NCBI RefSeq assembly: GCF_018919395.1
Contig: NZ_JAHLME010000002.1
Span: 62,001-126,000, forward strand
DNA: 64,000 nucleotides
Origin: Geomonas azotofigens
Lineage (GTDB): Bacteria > Desulfobacterota > Desulfuromonadia > Geobacterales > Geobacteraceae
Reading direction: 5' to 3'
Shown: positions 63,951 to 64,000 of the stretch, piece after piece
Layout of the letters: the number at the start of each line of letters is the position of its first letter
How positions within the stretch are numbered: position 1 is the first letter of the stretch
Position numbers and translations under genes: made by a program
Notes under the pieces: generated by a model
What the model was told of the DNA's origin: nothing
The model's input: the letters and a program-made list of their open reading frames with translations, nothing else
Database searches by the model: none

Positions 63951-64000
63951 ACCAAGCGGGGTATCGGCCCGTGTCCATACCCCCCTCCCCCCCTGGGGAG

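Overview
The window looks like a high-GC chromosome segment from the Geobacterales (Geobacter/Geomonas/Citrifermentans group). Pointers are a 12-haem periplasmic cytochrome, two membrane sensors with a CxxCH haem motif in their periplasmic domains, several large hybrid histidine kinases, an HD-GYP protein behind a -24/-12 promoter, and families of short palindromic intergenic repeats. Gene content is mostly housekeeping and signalling. I see no transposase, prophage, CRISPR array, rRNA or tRNA. The species assignment is inferred from gene content only.

Layout. 1-1018: start of a membrane protein and a CpsB-type PHP phosphatase (minus). 1171-4997: a compact four-gene NAD(P)-type [NiFe] hydrogenase operon of group 3b (hydB, hydG, hydD, hydA). 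4998-6180: an RNA-rich intergenic block holding 6S RNA, a second strongly folded RNA directly behind it on the same transcript, a terminator, a cluster of DnaA-box-like sites, and the 3' remnant of a small heat-shock gene. 6180-11104: an SDR-type epimerase, a TPR protein, the NAD-salvage pair pncB-pncA, and DAHP synthase. 11323-24407 (minus): serA, trpF, trpB2, trpC, trpD, trpG and trpE. Here a response regulator and two sensor kinases sit between trpG and trpE, and no trpA is present. 24541-28453: a two-domain DEDDh nuclease, htpG and a small secreted protein. 28598-42420 (minus): a hybrid kinase, an MshEN-REC protein, two TPM proteins plus LemA, a glycosidase with a phosphoesterase, a small Cys-rich protein, a serine beta-lactamase-like hydrolase, the 12-haem cytochrome, a cation efflux protein and RecJ. 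42648-49615 (minus): a TPR protein, secF, secD, yajC, tgt, queA and a SpoIID-domain protein. 49957-54453 (plus): a haem/GAF/HD-GYP protein, two Opp/Dpp-type ATPases and an ArsR regulator. 54496-58937 (minus): pmbA, an N-acetyltransferase, recN and nadK. 59076-63950 (plus): glgP, rarA and pfkA.

Genes that work together: the hydrogenase couples H2 to NAD(P)H; aroF, trpE/G/D/C/F and trpB2 make tryptophan, with serA feeding serine synthesis; pncA and pncB recycle nicotinamide and nadK makes NADP; glgP and pfkA feed glycogen into glycolysis; yajC, secD and secF assist protein export; tgt and queA make queuosine; recJ, recN and rarA act in recombination and fork repair.

The least explained items are the roughly 170-nt folded RNA behind 6S RNA (5522-5690), the nuclease fused to a phage-like Cys-rich domain (24541-25602), the long leader of the HD-GYP gene (49760-49956), and the palindromic GTAGGGGCGAAT repeat family, one copy of which supplies a stop codon to its neighbour.
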